From Lenzites betulinus (taxonomy: Eukaryota > Basidiomycota > Agaricomycetes > Polyporales > Polyporaceae): 64,000 nt of DNA. The translations under genes were made by a program, and so were the position numbers. The stretch lies in NCBI GenBank assembly GCA_022264855.1, contig JABYQU010000046.1, positions 62,001-126,000 of the forward strand. The letters run 5' to 3'. Under the pieces are notes generated by a model. It did not search any database. It was given only the letters and a program-made list of their open reading frames with translations, and had not been told where the DNA came from. Below are positions 41,251 through 54,200 of this stretch, one piece after another; position 1 is the stretch's first letter; each line of letters opens with the position of its first letter.

Positions 41251-44200
41251 CTAAGGGGCGGCGGGGGGGTTCAGCCTAGCGTTCACTCTCTGGCGGTGCT
41301 GGCGATTTTTCAGGTGGACTTCGAAGTTCTGGAGCGTCTCGCCCGGACCGGGGGTATAATGCTACGCAACCGCATCCGTGTCAGCCATCGTGCTCGGATC
41401 GCGGCTCGGCACGGGAAGGTAGGCACGTACCTTGCCGGGGCAGTCGATGCACTTGATGCGGAACTCGTACACGCCACTGGTCATGTTCTTCCGCAGGACC
41501 GCCTCGAAGATGTCGTCAGGGTACCGGGCCTGCATCGTCTCCATGCTCTCCGACAGCCACTCCGGGGTGGGGAGCTGGTGGCGCTGCGTCAGAAACTGCA
41601 GTACGGACGACTTGATTGTTCACACCTACCGGCGGATTTTGAGCAGGGGGTCCGGAGGGTCCCAAACGCGAGGGGGACGCCTGTGGCGGTGAATATGCCT
41701 TGCCCTGGGGGCCAGAGGATACGGATCTGGTAGACGGTGCCGGATCTGGGGGTGCCGTCGGCGCGGATCTCGAGTGGGCTCCGCCGTTCATCTTCACGCG
41801 CTGGGCCAACGGCGACTCCGACGCGCTTGACGCGGTGGACACGGGAGACATCGCCCTATCAGGCTCGTCGGGGACTGCAGACGCCCTCGCATGTGGAATG
41901 GAAGATGGCTCCGGCTCGGACTTAGGCGGCTGGGAGGGACCTGGGGTCTCCATCTCCGCATCCTCGTCCACTGCTTGAGACTTGGGGCGCTCGTCGGCGA
42001 CAGTAGACTGGGGCCGCTTCCGCTTCGAGTTGTACTTCGCTTGCTCTTCAGCCCTGATGAGCCCCAGATGAAACTCCGCACTCGAGTTGTATTGCACGGG
42101 TCGGGGTCGGCGATGGCGATGCCAATATTTCCCTGAAATGAAATGCGTGTAAGCAGCAACAAAGGGATCATCCAGCAGCACAGCTTACCACATGTACCGC
42201 ATTGCGACTTGTCTCCGAGCGGACCCTTCCGACGCCCGACCGCGATGCTCTCGGGGCATCCGCAGTTGGAGCAATGCCACACGCCATCGATCATGTTCGC
42301 ATGCTGGCCGTCCGCATATTCCTTTTCTTTGGCCTCTCTCTCGAGCTCCTTGGCACGCTTCGCCGTAAGGACGACCTTCGAGCCTTGCCTGTCGATCCCG
42401 CTACTGCTGGGAGCGGGCAGGTCGTTCTCGAGGGGCGGAGGGAGGGACGAGACGTCCGCAGCCGTGGAAGGCGTAGGGGCCTTGACGTTCGCACGAGGAC
42501 GCAGCACGGAGGCGGGATACGATGGGGGCTTGAACAGACCCTTCGGCTTTCCTCCCTTCGTGGTAGGCGTAGGCGCGATGGGCGTGAGCGGCGCGCTTTG
42601 CATCTGCGGGAGAATCGTGGTCCCATTCTCCGAAGCGACCATGTTTGCGATCGTGAGCGACGCGGCCGCAGCAGCAGCACGTCTCGAGGTAGGCGCAGCT
42701 GCGGCTGCGGCGAGCGCCAGCGCGGCCGGGGACACCTCCGGGAACCCAATCGCAGGCGTGCGGAACGTCTTGGGCGGCTCGCGGTCCGGGAGGGCAACAC
42801 CCCTGCGCCCACGGGTCGTCTTCCTCTTGCGACGGGCCAGCTCCTTCTCGCGGTCCTTCTCGTTCTTCTCGATCTCGCTTTCGCTGAGATACTGGAGAAT
42901 GGGGGTGAAGGCCTCGACCTGCTCCATCGACCGCGCACCCGAGACAAGCGAGGGCAAGAGAGACATGCGGAGGTCGTCGTCCAGTACTGCGGAACCGTCC
43001 GAGGGGTGTCCGACCAAGAATAGCGACTTCTGGTAGATCTGCACTTGCTCGCGGATAGAATGCGCGATCGCAGTCCTAGTCGGGATGAGCCCGTGTGCTT
43101 TGCGCGAGGACGGTAGAGGCACTCACTTGAATTCACCTCCGAGCCCGAGATCCTTGCAGTAGATCTCCGCGAACTGCTCCGGCGTAGGGTCCGAGTTCTC
43201 CAAATCCCACTCGAACTGGTCCTCCAGCTTGACAGATCCGACGATCACGTCGACCTGGCCCCGGCCGCACGTCAACCGCACGTCCCTTACCACCGAACCG
43301 CACACACGCACCTTGACCAGGATCCGCATCTCCTCATGCATCAAGCTCTCGTCCTCCTCGAAGTCGTCCACCGTCATCGGCGCCTCGCCCGGGAGTCCCG
43401 ACCGATCCGCGACCTCGTCCTTGATGACCTTCCTGCGTTTGCGGCTACGCACGTCCGGGGGGGCGGCGAGCCTGTATAGCGCGCGCGACCGTACGCGTGT
43501 GCGCCACGCGTCCCACCACGCCGCGTCGTCCTCATCGATCTGGCCGCGCAGCACCTCGTCCTCTTCGTCAATCATCGCGCCATCCTCGCCGAACGTGGCC
43601 GAGTGCGCCTTGTAGTCGCTTAGCTGCTCCTGAATCGACTTGGTGATCACGGCGTGGTAGCTTGAGGCAAGCGCATAGTCGTCTACAACGGATTGCGCAA
43701 AGAGCTCAGGCGTGACAATTGGGTCTGCACAGCAGGGGTTCAACATCCGGTTCGAAGTGCGTGCACATGAAGACGTACCGTTGAGATTCCACACAAACGT
43801 GTCCCGCATCTTGTGGTGCTCGACGTCGAACTCCAGGCGTATCGGCACGAGCTGCTCGGGCCTGTTCGCGTCCTCGTCCGGCACCCTCCTCGGGCTACCA
43901 CATCGCACCATCCATCAGCCCCGCCCCGGCACCAATCCAAACCAGCCAAAAAGCACTCACACTCTCAAGCCCTCCCTCTTCCCCGCACGTCGCTTGTCCC
44001 GCGCGTCGCGCTCCCGCGACGACTTCAGGCCAGTAAGCACGAACTTGTCCGCGCGCCGGCGGCGCTCGTCCAGCGCAAAATCCTTCTCCCACCATGCGCG
44101 CGCCGCGCCGACGGTCGTCTTCGCCTCCTCCGCCGCGCGCTCGCGCATGCGCCGGAAGCGCGCCTCGTACTCCTTATCCGCGCGCATCCACTCCTGCACC

Positions 44201-46763
44201 TGCGCGATCTCGTCCGCGCGCAGCGGCGGGATCGCGCTGTCCGACTCCGCGAGCGGCACCACCGACACCCGCGTCACTTTCGGGTCGAGCGTGACCGTTG
44301 CGGGCAGCGGCGGGAGCTGTGGGATGATCTTCGTCACAGTCGCCGGCTGGGGCACGGGCGCGGGCGAGGCAGAGTTCTTGCCGTTCGTTGCGGCCGCGGC
44401 GACTCCTTTAGCGGGCACGGCAGAGGTCGAGTTGGGCGAAGTAGTGTTCTGGAACGGAGACGGCGGGAGCGATTGCTGGCGTACAGGCGTTTGCGGGGCC
44501 GCGATCGACGAGTTGCCATCGATGCCCATGCCCATGCCCGCGATTCCGCTCATGCTCGCTGTGGGGGACGTCAGGCCAATGGGGCCACCGCCGGTGATCG
44601 CCCCGCCGGAAGCTGGATTCATACCCATGCCAGGGATGAGGTTTGTCGTATTCACAGTCAGTGAAGCAGTCTGCGCACCTCCTGCACCCGACACCCCGCC
44701 GCGAGGCAGGACCGGCGGCGGCATCATCCCGCCACCCGCGCCTCCCATGAGCGAACCTGCGCTTGCCGTCAGGGACTGAGACTGTCCAGATCCTGGTAGG
44801 GGGCCGACGTTCCCGGTGATGCCCATCCCCATGATCCCAGTGTTGCTCGCCGTACGCGTCATCTGCGCGGGGCCGGGGGTGCCGCTTGCAGGCGGGGCGG
44901 AGGGTGGCGCGGGGGTCGACGCCTTCGCAGGGAGGCTAGGCGTCGGTGTCTCGGACGCTTTGCGTTTGGTGCCGACATGGGGTGACCCGGGAGCTTGTGC
45001 GGATATCGGAGCGGGAGCGATGGGGGCGAAGCCAGTTTGCTGAGCGGACGGGGACATCCTAGAATGTTGCTGCTGCTGCTGAAGTTGCTGAGATTGTTGG
45101 CGAGGAGTCTGCGGCGGATGGTGACCGGTTGCGGTGGGCGGGCGACTCGGGACCTTCTGCGGCTGCGAGTGTCCGTCGCCTCCGCCCATCGACTGGCCTG
45201 TCCCCGGCCGCGGGGGCATACCGGACGGACTGTGCGGCATACTTCCGTGGTGTACAGGGAGGGGTGCGACTGGGGCGCGGGGACTTGCTTGGCTCTGGGA
45301 TTGCGAATGGCCTCCGCTGGGGGTAGCTGCTCGCTGGATCTGGCTCTGTGAAGTGCCTGGACGGGATCCCGTCGCCGTACCGGGCCGTGGGCTAGGACCA
45401 GGGAACTGTCCTCCGTGCTGCTGTTGTTGCTGTTGTTGTTGCTGCTGTTGCGGCATATGCGGATGCATGCCGTGGCCATGAAGCGACGACGCGGTTGGAG
45501 GGCGCGGAGGTATTGAAGACGGGGGCGGCATCATTCCACCGCTGGGCTGAGGTTGGGGGGCGTGCGGCGAGCTTGCGCCCTGACCTTGGCTACCAGGTCC
45601 AGGGGTCGACGTCGGCGAGGTCTGGAGTTGACCCTGTGAGAGACGGTGTGCATGTGCGCTGAACGACGCGGACGATGGCGGGCGTTGTTGCATCTGGGCA
45701 TGTTGCTGCTGCTGCTGTTGATGTTGCTGCTGCTGCTGCTGTTGTTGTTGCTGCTGCTGGAGCATCTGCATCTGCTGCATTTGCGCGGGTGTCATTCCGC
45801 CCATGCCGCTCATTCCGCCGCCTCCACCCCCACCCATGTTCATGTTCATCCCCTGCATCCCCCCGCCCATCTGCGCCATCATCGCGCGCTGCATGTGCAT
45901 GGCCTTCATCTGCGGGTTCATCTGCGCAAGTTGTTGCATTTGGGACGCGCTCGGAAATCCGCCTTGACCCTGCTGTAGGCTGAGGTTTGGCGTAGATGGA
46001 GCGGACGCGGAGACGTTTGGGAGCGTCGAGGATCCGCTTGTAGGAGACGTCATCGACGCGCCTGTAAGCATGTTAGCATGGTGTAGTTCATAGCGATGTG
46101 AGACGCACCCATACCCATACCATTCATTCCACCCATGCCTATCCCGCTCATGTTACCCATCCCGCCCATCATGTTCATCCCGCTTCCACCACCCATACCA
46201 CCACCGAGCGCGGCAGGGTTGATCCCACCCATACCATTCATATTTCCACTTCCGCCCATCCCCATCTGCTGCTGTTGCTGCTGTTGGTGTTGCAAGAACT
46301 GGGTAGGGTTCATACCCATGGCCATTCCGCCTCCTCCTCCTCCCATGCTCATCCCTCCTCCGCCTCCTCCCATACCCATGCCTCCTCCCATGTTCATGTT
46401 CATGCCCATCCGTTGAGCCTGAGCTTGGGCCTGCATCTGCTGGTATTGCGCCATTCGGCCACTCATACCATTCATGCCCCCCATGCCCCCCATACCACCT
46501 ATGCCCCCCATGCCGTTCATCAGTGCGGCAGGGTTCATGGCTCCTCCTCCCTGCTGGAACATCGCGGGGTTCATCCCCATGCCCCCTCCCCCTCCTTGCC
46601 CGCCACCGCCCATCGAGCGCATGGCATGCATTTGTTGGATCTGTTGCGGAGAGTACCCAGCTTGCGGCGTGCCGCTACCACCGGGGTTCCCGCCACCGAA
46701 ACCTCCGGCGAGGAAAGCGGGGTTGATGCCTTGCGACATGTCCCCTTGAGACGGGGTGTTCAT
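41251..46763 (-). CDS. SNF5: SWI/SNF chromatin-remodelling subunit SNF5 (SMARCB1/INI1 family)
   Basis: One large gene from ATG at 46763 (MNTPSQGDMSQGINPAFLAG). The first ~900 residues are low-complexity: Gly/Met repeats, poly-Gln and Pro/Ser/Ala. A helical segment follows (DEIAQVQEWMRADKEYEARF, RRMRERAAE). The SNF5 domain is in two halves: RPEQLVPIRLEFDVEHHKMR with TPELFAQSVVDDYAL, then VDVIVGSVKLEDQFEWDLEN, FAEIYCKDLGLGGEFKTAIA, HSIREQVQIYQKSLFLVGHP. After a basic/Ala-rich region comes a GATA-like finger, WHCSNCGCPESIAVG, QCGTCGKYWHRHRRPRPV (CxxC-x18-CxxC). The last exons read WLSESMETMQARYPDDIFEA, FRIKCIDCPGK and NFEVHLKNRQHRQRV. TAG is at 41251. Subunit of the nuclear remodelling complex; the finger fits basidiomycete forms. 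Confidence 0.93.
45703..45762. repeat. CAG/CAA trinucleotide repeat coding poly-Gln in SNF5
   Basis: On the minus strand this is an almost pure run of CAG and CAA codons broken by one CAT. Similar shorter runs lie at about 45419-45455, 45067-45081 and 46266-46290 in the same protein, as expected for an activation-type Gln-rich N-terminus. Confidence 0.8.
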
Positions 46764-48250
46764 ACTGGTGTGCTGAGACTCGGCGCGCGGCTGAGGTCGA
46801 GAGCATACACGTGCGCACGGTGGCCTGCTGTCTTGGGAATGTTCACTTTGAGAACGGGCGAGCTTTCACACGTAGAACTCACCGGTTGCGTAGATGGACA
46901 ACCAGGCCTATTAGGACGTTGGAAACTGGGATCGCGACACATTAGAGCTACGGCTTTCAACGCGGGATTGAGACGCGCCGTCCAAGAACGACGCGTGTCG
47001 CAGAGGGGAGAGGGGACAGCAGACACGCACCTGCAGAAACCCTGGCACAATCACGTTATCCTACAATATAGCAATATAGCGAAAAAGAAGGGCGTCTGTG
47101 CGATAAAAGGGCGTGTCAGCGGGAGTGCGGTAGGGGGCGAGGCGACTCGGCCGGAAATGCGGGGGAACGACACGTGTTGGGCGGGATGGGGAAGGGGACG
47201 GACAGGGGAGGTGCTTACGCGGAAGGAACGAGGGGAAGGAGGCGTGGATGGCGGGGCGATGGGTCGGCGGGCGGCGAGGGCTCGGGGCGCGGTGGTGACG
47301 AATGGCGGGGAACGCGGCGTCGGGGGCTCGGGCGAGGCAGAAGAGCGGGGGCGGGGCGTCGGGGGACGGTCTAGTCGAGCGGCGAGCGTGGCTGTATGCG
47401 TCCGCGGCGCCGTCTGGCTCTCCGTGTTATCGCGGTTCAGTCAGAGTCCCAACCCGCACGCTGTCCCCTCGCCAGGGCCAAGGGCAAACAGTCACACACA
47501 GAGGTCACGCCCCGCCCGGCGCTCGTCTGTGCGCGCGGGGTCGCGCGGGTTGCTCGCTGTGCTGCACATCGACGACGGCGCTGTGGACGATGGGCGGGAA
47601 GGGGGACGTCGAGGGCGGGGGCAAGTGTTGGAAGGAGGAAGAGGAGGGCACGCCGCCTGACTGTGCGTCGAAACGACTCTCGTCCGTCTCCCCGATCTAG
47701 ATCGTAGATCTCCCCTCCTCCCTCTCCCCCTTCCTTGCTCTTCCCGACCCGTCCCCTTCTTGTCCTCGCACCCCCTCCATCTCCTCCCGGCTCCCCACAG
47801 CGCCCCGGTGCCGCCACCCAAGCCTCAGCCGGAGTGCTTCCCGAGGGCGCGCGCAATCCTGCCCGCAGCATCACCGCATACATGCACCCAAACCCTGCTA
47901 TATACGTCCCACGGCAGCCCAAACGAACGGCGAGTCATCCGTCTCGCTTTTTACACACGCCCGCGCGTTTCCTGCCCAGGGGACGGGAGGGACCGCAGGA
48001 CGCTCGGTCCGCCCTCTGACGCCGCCCTGATGGTCCCGTATGCGCCCATCTCCATCTGCTCCCCTCCCAGCAGCACCGAACGGGGCAGCAACGGCCTGCG
48101 CCGCGAGGCGCGATGGGCGGGCTGTTCACCCACTGCCATGCTTGATCCACACGACGCAGATTCCCCTCCGTAAATCATCCGTTCACGACTTTTCGCTGTG
48201 CGCCGCCCGCGCAGGCGTCTAATGTAACTTACCAGTGAATCAAATCCCTT
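46764..48250. other. GC-rich upstream region of SNF5
   Basis: The promoter and probable 5' leader of SNF5. The part 47100-47700 is G-rich on the plus strand with many GGGG runs. Long open frames cross it (one of 520 codons begins inside SNF5 at 46098, plus), but they come from GC bias and the antisense of Gly/Met/Gln codons. No gene is supported. Confidence 0.5.
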
Positions 48251-49119
48251 CATAGTTCTTATACCACCGTCGACCGCATGTATGTGAGCATGAAAAGACT
48301 GCGCAGACGGTCGTACATAGAGGTAACGCTACAGCTCATCTTTCACTAACACTGAACCAGTGGAAGGAGAGATGGTCATGACGAGTACAGGATGAAGTCA
48401 GAGTAGCGTGTTTGTTGGGGAGCACGCTGAATATATGAGCGATGAGTAGCAAAAGTGCTCTGGTTTTTGACTGGGTCGCGATGTCTGACGAAGGCCGCCT
48501 AGTGAAAACTCTGCGAACAGCCATCAGGATCCCTGGGTATGATGCAGCAGACTAGGTTTTCACGCTGGAAAGAGAAGCTCAGTGCTCGCACAGGTTGAAC
48601 TCACATTTCGTGATCGGTGTAGGGGGATTAGTACTATCAAGTACTGCTCGGACTACAAAAGAGCAGGCCCTCACATCTTACTCACCTGTATCGATCGCCA
48701 AATTGTGGGTAGGTTTGTTGGAGTGGGGTACATCTATATGCTAAGCGCTTGCAAGTGAATGACGGTCTGTGCACTTATACTTGGTGTACTAGCATAGACC
48801 ACTGGCAACCTCCCACTGGACTAGACATACAATCGGCGCTGCATGCAGGCCCTCTGCAAAGCGCGTTAAGCATTCCTTCTCAGGACAATGAAGCAGTCAG
48901 GGATTTGTATTAACTCCGGCCACGATCATGAGGAGTTACACGGAAGTACTAGCATGAATCTTAGTGCTCTGAAGCGACATGCTCATTTCCAGGCTGTAAT
49001 ATCAATATCAATGTTATTTGGGGTCCAGATTGTGAAACAGAGAGACATATTGGGTTGTTTGTCACCAGAATCCAGCCAGGAATCCTTGCCATAGCCTAGT
49101 GATTCGGACTCGGAGTGAG
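48251..49119. other. Intergenic spacer left of the right duplication arm
   Basis: AT-richer, no open frame over about 70 codons with any sign of coding. Similarity to the left arm begins at about 49120. Confidence 0.5.
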
Positions 49120-49488
49120 TGGCAGGAGCAAGACGTTGTTTGTGTTTGTTAGGATCGAAGGCCAATGGCCTCCCGATGCGATCTCCAGATCATGTGGCAT
49201 CCCTTGAAATTCCCCGACGAGCTCTGTTGGAGCTCTGTGTTAAACCAGCTGTTAACCCTATCAGCAAAATCATGAATGGGGACTGCGTCGCGTTAACTGT
49301 ACACCATTTTTTACACAGAGAAAACGAAGGGGAAGATGCGACTCCGGACGAAGTGCTGTTTAACGACGCCGCAGCCTTGGTTTCAGCTGTCGATGACGAG
49401 GCTATATGGCACTCACCGCCAAACCTCGACATCTCTAACCACGGTATTATTTGTCAAACGATGCAGCGTCCACAAAAAGCTCATCATT

Positions 49489-50642
49489 ATGGCTATAGCG
49501 TTAACAGGGAACGCTGTTCAGTACGCTGCCAAATTACCACTTTGTGAGCGACGTCGCACAGCCCAGAATGCCAAGCAACCGTTGAAAGAGTGGGGGGACT
49601 CGATCTTCTCAGACGACGAGGAGGAATGGACCCTGGATGATCTCGAAGACTTCGACCACGCACCTTTTCACAGGCTACTCGCCGAAGACGACTCGCGCTT
49701 GGACACGATATACCCCGCTGACGGAGTCGACGAGCACAGACTGTGCGTTCCTGTAGAACACACGCCTTCCCCATCACTCCATTCTACGGGCTTGAAGCGC
49801 AAAGGAGAACACGCGGATCTCTCCATCTCGAGTCACAAGCGACCCCGGCTCGAGGAGGGGTCTTTATTTGATGCATTGCCTCGCGTACGTTGGTACTTTG
49901 CGTACCCGTCCAGAGTTTGTATAGCTCATCGCATCTCATTCCACAGCCCCATTATTGCCCTTCTCTCATGACGTTCGACGATTCATGGCCGCCTCTGCTC
50001 CCACCTCCGCATTTCGCAAACCAGTTCCACCCTCGGCCGCCTACGCCTATCCCTCCGCATACACACGCCTCCGCCGAAGAGTGCATAGGCGACGACTTTT
50101 CCCGCTTAGCATGGATCGTACCGATTCGCGGTCGACTGCCCTGGGAGGGCGCCACACCCGCACTCATGATGGCCAGGCCGACGGAGCACGACTCGTCTGA
50201 GGGACAGACTCAAACACCTGAAGCGATCGGTACCAGCCCATTCTCATCGATTGTGTGGACACGGGACGCGCTCTCTGCGTTTTGGACGTTCATGAAGGAC
50301 GTCCAGGATAAAGGGAACCTGGGGCCGCTCTCGCTCGCATTCTACAGCTCAACAAGCTCCGCCGCCGCCGCCTCGTCGCACTATGGATCCCATGAGCAGG
50401 CGTCCTCCGCCGGGCTCAACCCCTCCTTCCCCCAGGAATCGATACTCTCGATGGAAGCACCGCGCTCCACGCTCTGTGACATGGACTACATCAAGATCTA
50501 TCACGATGCTCGGTATACGAGGATCCTCCGTAACTTACTCAATGCGTGGGCATACCGAACGCCGGGACTCCGTGTGCGGGTGCTGAAGGCAGCCGCGCTT
50601 GTGTTACTGGACGAGCGTAGCCAGGGAATGCTGATATGCTGA
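49489..50642 (+). CDS. Uncharacterised basidiomycete protein, right copy
   Basis: The duplicate of the gene at 27739-28892. Exon 1 is 49489-49884 (132 codons) and exon 2 is 49947-50642; the GTACGT..CAG intron keeps the phase and gives 363 residues. The same acidic segment (FSDDEEEWTLDDLEDFDHAP), KRPRLEEGSL and C-terminus LLDERSQGMLIC are present, with scattered substitutions. The upstream coding-like part (49176-49488) is in a shifted frame, as in the left copy; the shift falls at an AAAAA run near 49475. Whether either copy is expressed is unknown. Confidence 0.5.
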
Positions 50643-51245
50643 TTAGGGTGCGTTGTTCGTTTACCCCAGTATGTTCTCAGGCAAGACGTGAGTACCCGCG
50701 CTGACTCCTTTCCCTCCACCTGCATAGGCGATCGCCAGCGTACTACTCGGAATGACCTCCGCCCTTCGGATGTAAACGTTGACCATCGGGCATCGTTCGC
50801 ATACTTGTGTGAGGCCTTTGTTGCCGACGAGGTTGTACGGAGTGGCCGGACTGCTACCATTGACATGGCGAACTGAACGGAAGGCGCGAGACCGAGCGCC
50901 ACGTGGTCTTGATCGCGTGCCCGTAACACAGAGCCTAAGGTGGCGCGGACCGGCGGCAGTTTTGTCTGACCGCACTCATTCCTCCTGTCGCGCCGGGGGC
51001 GATTCCGTGCAGAACGTCCTGGCACGATGAGAAGCCGCAGAGCAGGTCTGTGCGGGTCGGATGATCCTAGAGTCCCTGTGGGCGGCTCACATGTGACCCA
51101 TCACCTGCCCAGACGCGCTGCTCCTCGTCATCATAGTGGCAGGAACGACGGCGGCCCTCTTCGCGCAATGTGAGTGTGGATGTCTCAATATAAGGTGCGG
51201 CGCTCACTCGAGCATTATACAACGGGCGCATCACTGTCGGCACAA

Positions 51246-51500
51246 ATGGCGTCAAAGCATCTCGTCACTGCCCTCGGTCTCTGTGCTGCCCTCTTTCCCG
51301 TGCTCGGTCTCGCTGGGGTGCCCGCGAACATCGTCGACCTCGGATATGTGAAGTATGCTGGCAACCTCTCGTACCCCGACACGGTGGCGTACCTGGGGAT
51401 TTCCTACGCTGACCCTCCTCTTGCGGAGCGTCGTTTCAGGGCGCCGCTCCCTCTTGATACTGCGGGCGACACACATGCTGGTGTTGTAGATCAACCCTAA
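51246..51500 (+). pseudogene. Truncated carboxylesterase (5' relic)
   Basis: ATG at 51246 opens the same signal peptide (MASKHLVTALGLCAALFPVL) and N-terminal block (DTVAYLGISYADPP, ERRFRAPLPLDTA) as the gene at 27135. Similarity ends at about 51470 and the frame runs into unrelated sequence and a stop at 51498-51500. The oxyanion loop, catalytic Ser and His regions are absent. It has lost the codons GS after LAG and carries IPYAEPP changed to ISYADPP. Confidence 0.9.
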
Positions 51501-52103
51501 GCTATATGCGTGAACTAAGTGGTTGGCTCTTCGACGCACCCTATATACTCTACCCCCACCCCGATTGAGAGTGAGTTGGTGTGCGCTTGATTCAGCCGCC
51601 CGAATGGTCGGCTCTCACTACTACTTTCGTTCATGTCTGCTAGTAGCCACTTTCGCCACAGATTAGTAAGAGGTGGATTGTATTTCCAATTATCATTCCT
51701 ACTTCACTCGTATATTGTGCCACACCTGGGGCGTAAAACACGGGACGTTCGACCTCGCGCAGATTGGATCGGGAGGTCAATAACTTCCCAACCTAACACG
51801 CACAAATAGCTGGAGCTCCTGATTAGTAAGGCGTATCTCCCGCCACATTCAAGTTACCAATTACCGCCACGAGTCCGTTCAATGTTCCTCCTGGCCACGG
51901 ATATTGACTAAAAGGCTCATTCGTGAAATCTACCTGTACCAACTGTAAACGCACCGTCGCGTCGGTCTGCAGTCCTTGCTCGCACCATGTCCACGGCAAT
52001 ATTTGGGTATGTACACCGCTGCCAGGCGGATCCTTGCAGAGACTCAACGCGAGATTATAGCATCGAATATCTGGACGCAGATGTTTAGAACTGCATATTG
52101 CAG

Positions 52104-53701
52104 CATCTGCTAGCCCTTCGTCATGAATACATTCGAAATTCCACTAAACACTTGGCATGCACCAGCCGTCGCATACGTGCTCTCTGTATGCCCAGTCTCT
52201 TCAGTACCTGTTATGGACACGCCTCGCAATCTGGCAGAGTACCGCCGGATGAGATTCGTCCCTATGTGAGGTCGGTTTTTCTTCGCTGTGTATATGATAT
52301 CACCGCTCACCAGTCGTTTGGAGGCGGGTACGATACACGGCTGTTGTTATGCACACATTTCAACAGCTACGTGAAAGCGGATACCGGGGGCGCTCCGGCC
52401 ATAATTATGATAGGATTTTCAAGGGCGATCGGCCGCCTCTGGGAGCCGAATTCGAGTACTTCCCTGAGGTTCACGCCGTCGTCTTCGATTCTGTACCAGG
52501 TGGCGTTCCTTGGAACGTCCTCATGAGGTTCTTGCAGCATCCCGGTCTCACCTCCCTCACGTTCGAGCAAGACGCGACGTGGATGTGTGTTCCGCCCCCT
52601 CGTCCATTTGATCTCACGCCAGCTGGCTGTTGTCTCACGACGTTCTCCTATACACCTTCAATATGGCGCGGACTGGAGTCCAATGCGCGAGAAGAAAACA
52701 TCCGACACGCTCTCGACGTCGAGGCCAGCTATCTTTTGGCCATTGTCCCCAGGCTGTCAAACACCGCCGAACCCCTTGCACTTCCCGTTCAAACGGCGCC
52801 GCTGCAGGAAATGGCCGCCACGGACTGGCCACGCCTTCGCACGTTCTCCCTCACAGGTCAATACGGGAAGTCTACAAAGTACGGCAGCATCCCTTCGCTC
52901 CTCGCACGCATGCCCAACATCCGCTCTCTATCTGTCCAGGTGGCACCATCTCGGGGATGCTCGCGGCCGTGCATCGCGGACAGCACATTCGCGGGTGGCT
53001 CACGGATCGAATCATTGACCATCTCCTATCCCAATCCCGCCGACCCCATCTTCTCTTCCCTTACTGAGAGGTTGACATCGCTCTCACTCTGTGATAGCCT
53101 GCGATTCTACTTCTACAATCGTTATAGCATGGACAAAGTCACGAACCTGGTCGCGCCCATCCTCGGTGCGTCGGAATGCTTGACCATCTTGAAGCGTGTG
53201 TCTGCTCCTCGTCTTGTGCGTTTGGAACTCGTATACTGTACAGACGACGCGGAAGACGATCTTCTTCGCTACCTTGCTCTTGCCTTCCCAATCCTCCAAG
53301 AGCTTGAGCTTCACCGGTACAGGCCATCACAGCATGATGAGGTCCCTTATGTGCGTCTTACAGCTTCCTGAACCGACCTCATGCTAAGTGCCCTTTGCTT
53401 CCAGCTTCATCTTGCAACGATGCTCACAGCTATACCGTATCTGCGTGGAATCTATCTTAACCTAGACGTTTATGACCCTGCGAACCCGGCTCCGTGGGAT
53501 CTGCCATGGCCTCCTGACCAGCAAGAAGTTGAGAGGCTCGATTCTCTAGGAAAAGAGATCCTCTGGGTCTTGGAAAACGGGCGTTGTTTCGAGTTCGTCG
53601 CACTCCATGTGCACCAAAACAGACAAGGAAAATGGAGTATATTTCAGGCCCATGATTCTGAGGACATGCCTTTCCGCTTCGGCAACGAGTATATGATGTA
53701 A
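52104..53701 (+). CDS. F-box/LRR-type protein, right copy
   Basis: The duplicate of the F-box gene at 22470-23990. After an acceptor TTGCAG the exon reads HLLALRHEYIRNSTKHLACT. The long central exon (frame 52349-53371) carries FEYFPEVHAVVFDSVPGG, WPRLRTFSLTGQYG, SLTERLTSLSLCDS and RLVRLELVYCTDD. After a GTGCGT intron the last exon (LHLATMLTAIPYLRGIYLNL) runs to TAA at 53699-53701 and ends FQAHDSEDMPFRFGNEYMM. That is about 30 residues longer than the left copy, which has a stop there. A first exon upstream of 52104 is probable but not located; it would fall in 51800-52100. Confidence 0.65.
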
Positions 53702-54200
53702 GTAGCGTTGTTAAGTGTCGCTATACGTTTTGCTCTAGAGACTGATGGGTTAAGCAGAGACTGTATTGCGCGTGGCTATTGGATGACCATATTTTAGCGT
53801 ATGTAACCGCGAAGCGAGGTTTCTTGTCGTACAGCAATGATATTGTGAGTTCTTGACGTGGTATATGTGGGCAACTCCTCGCAAGCACAGCCTGGAGCAC
53901 CAGCATGTTGCGGGAGCTACGGAAATTGACGTATTCGAACCTCTTTGGCACCAGAACACGACGCTGGCGACCAAAGCATTAGCAGCTGGAGTGCCGTTGA
54001 GTTTCATATTCATTGGCGAATGCGATGTTCATGGATGGACACAGACTATAATACTGGCTTCTGTCGGTCATTTACTGAGTTGTGATATGTAAATGGGTTA
54101 TCAATATGATGCATATGGATAATGTACTAGCAGGCTGCCCGACATGGATGACTTGTTTGTGCACTGCATAGCGCTGTACCGGCCTCTCGAAACCTCGCGT

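Noticed and set aside
45060..46300. Trinucleotide runs considered as a CRISPR or satellite array
   Set aside because: They are Gln-coding microsatellites in SNF5; there are no spacers of constant length.
46098..47660. A 520-codon plus-strand open frame
   Set aside because: It is antisense to the Gly/Met/Gln repeats of SNF5 and continues into a GC-rich leader; His/Ser/Thr-rich output is the expected shadow, without motifs.
51823..52047. 74-codon minus-strand frame in the right arm (also partly open on the left arm)
   Set aside because: It reads protein-like (VRLQLVQVDFTNEPFSQ) but is antisense to the expected first exon or intron of the F-box gene and is broken in the left copy. Left undecided rather than annotated.
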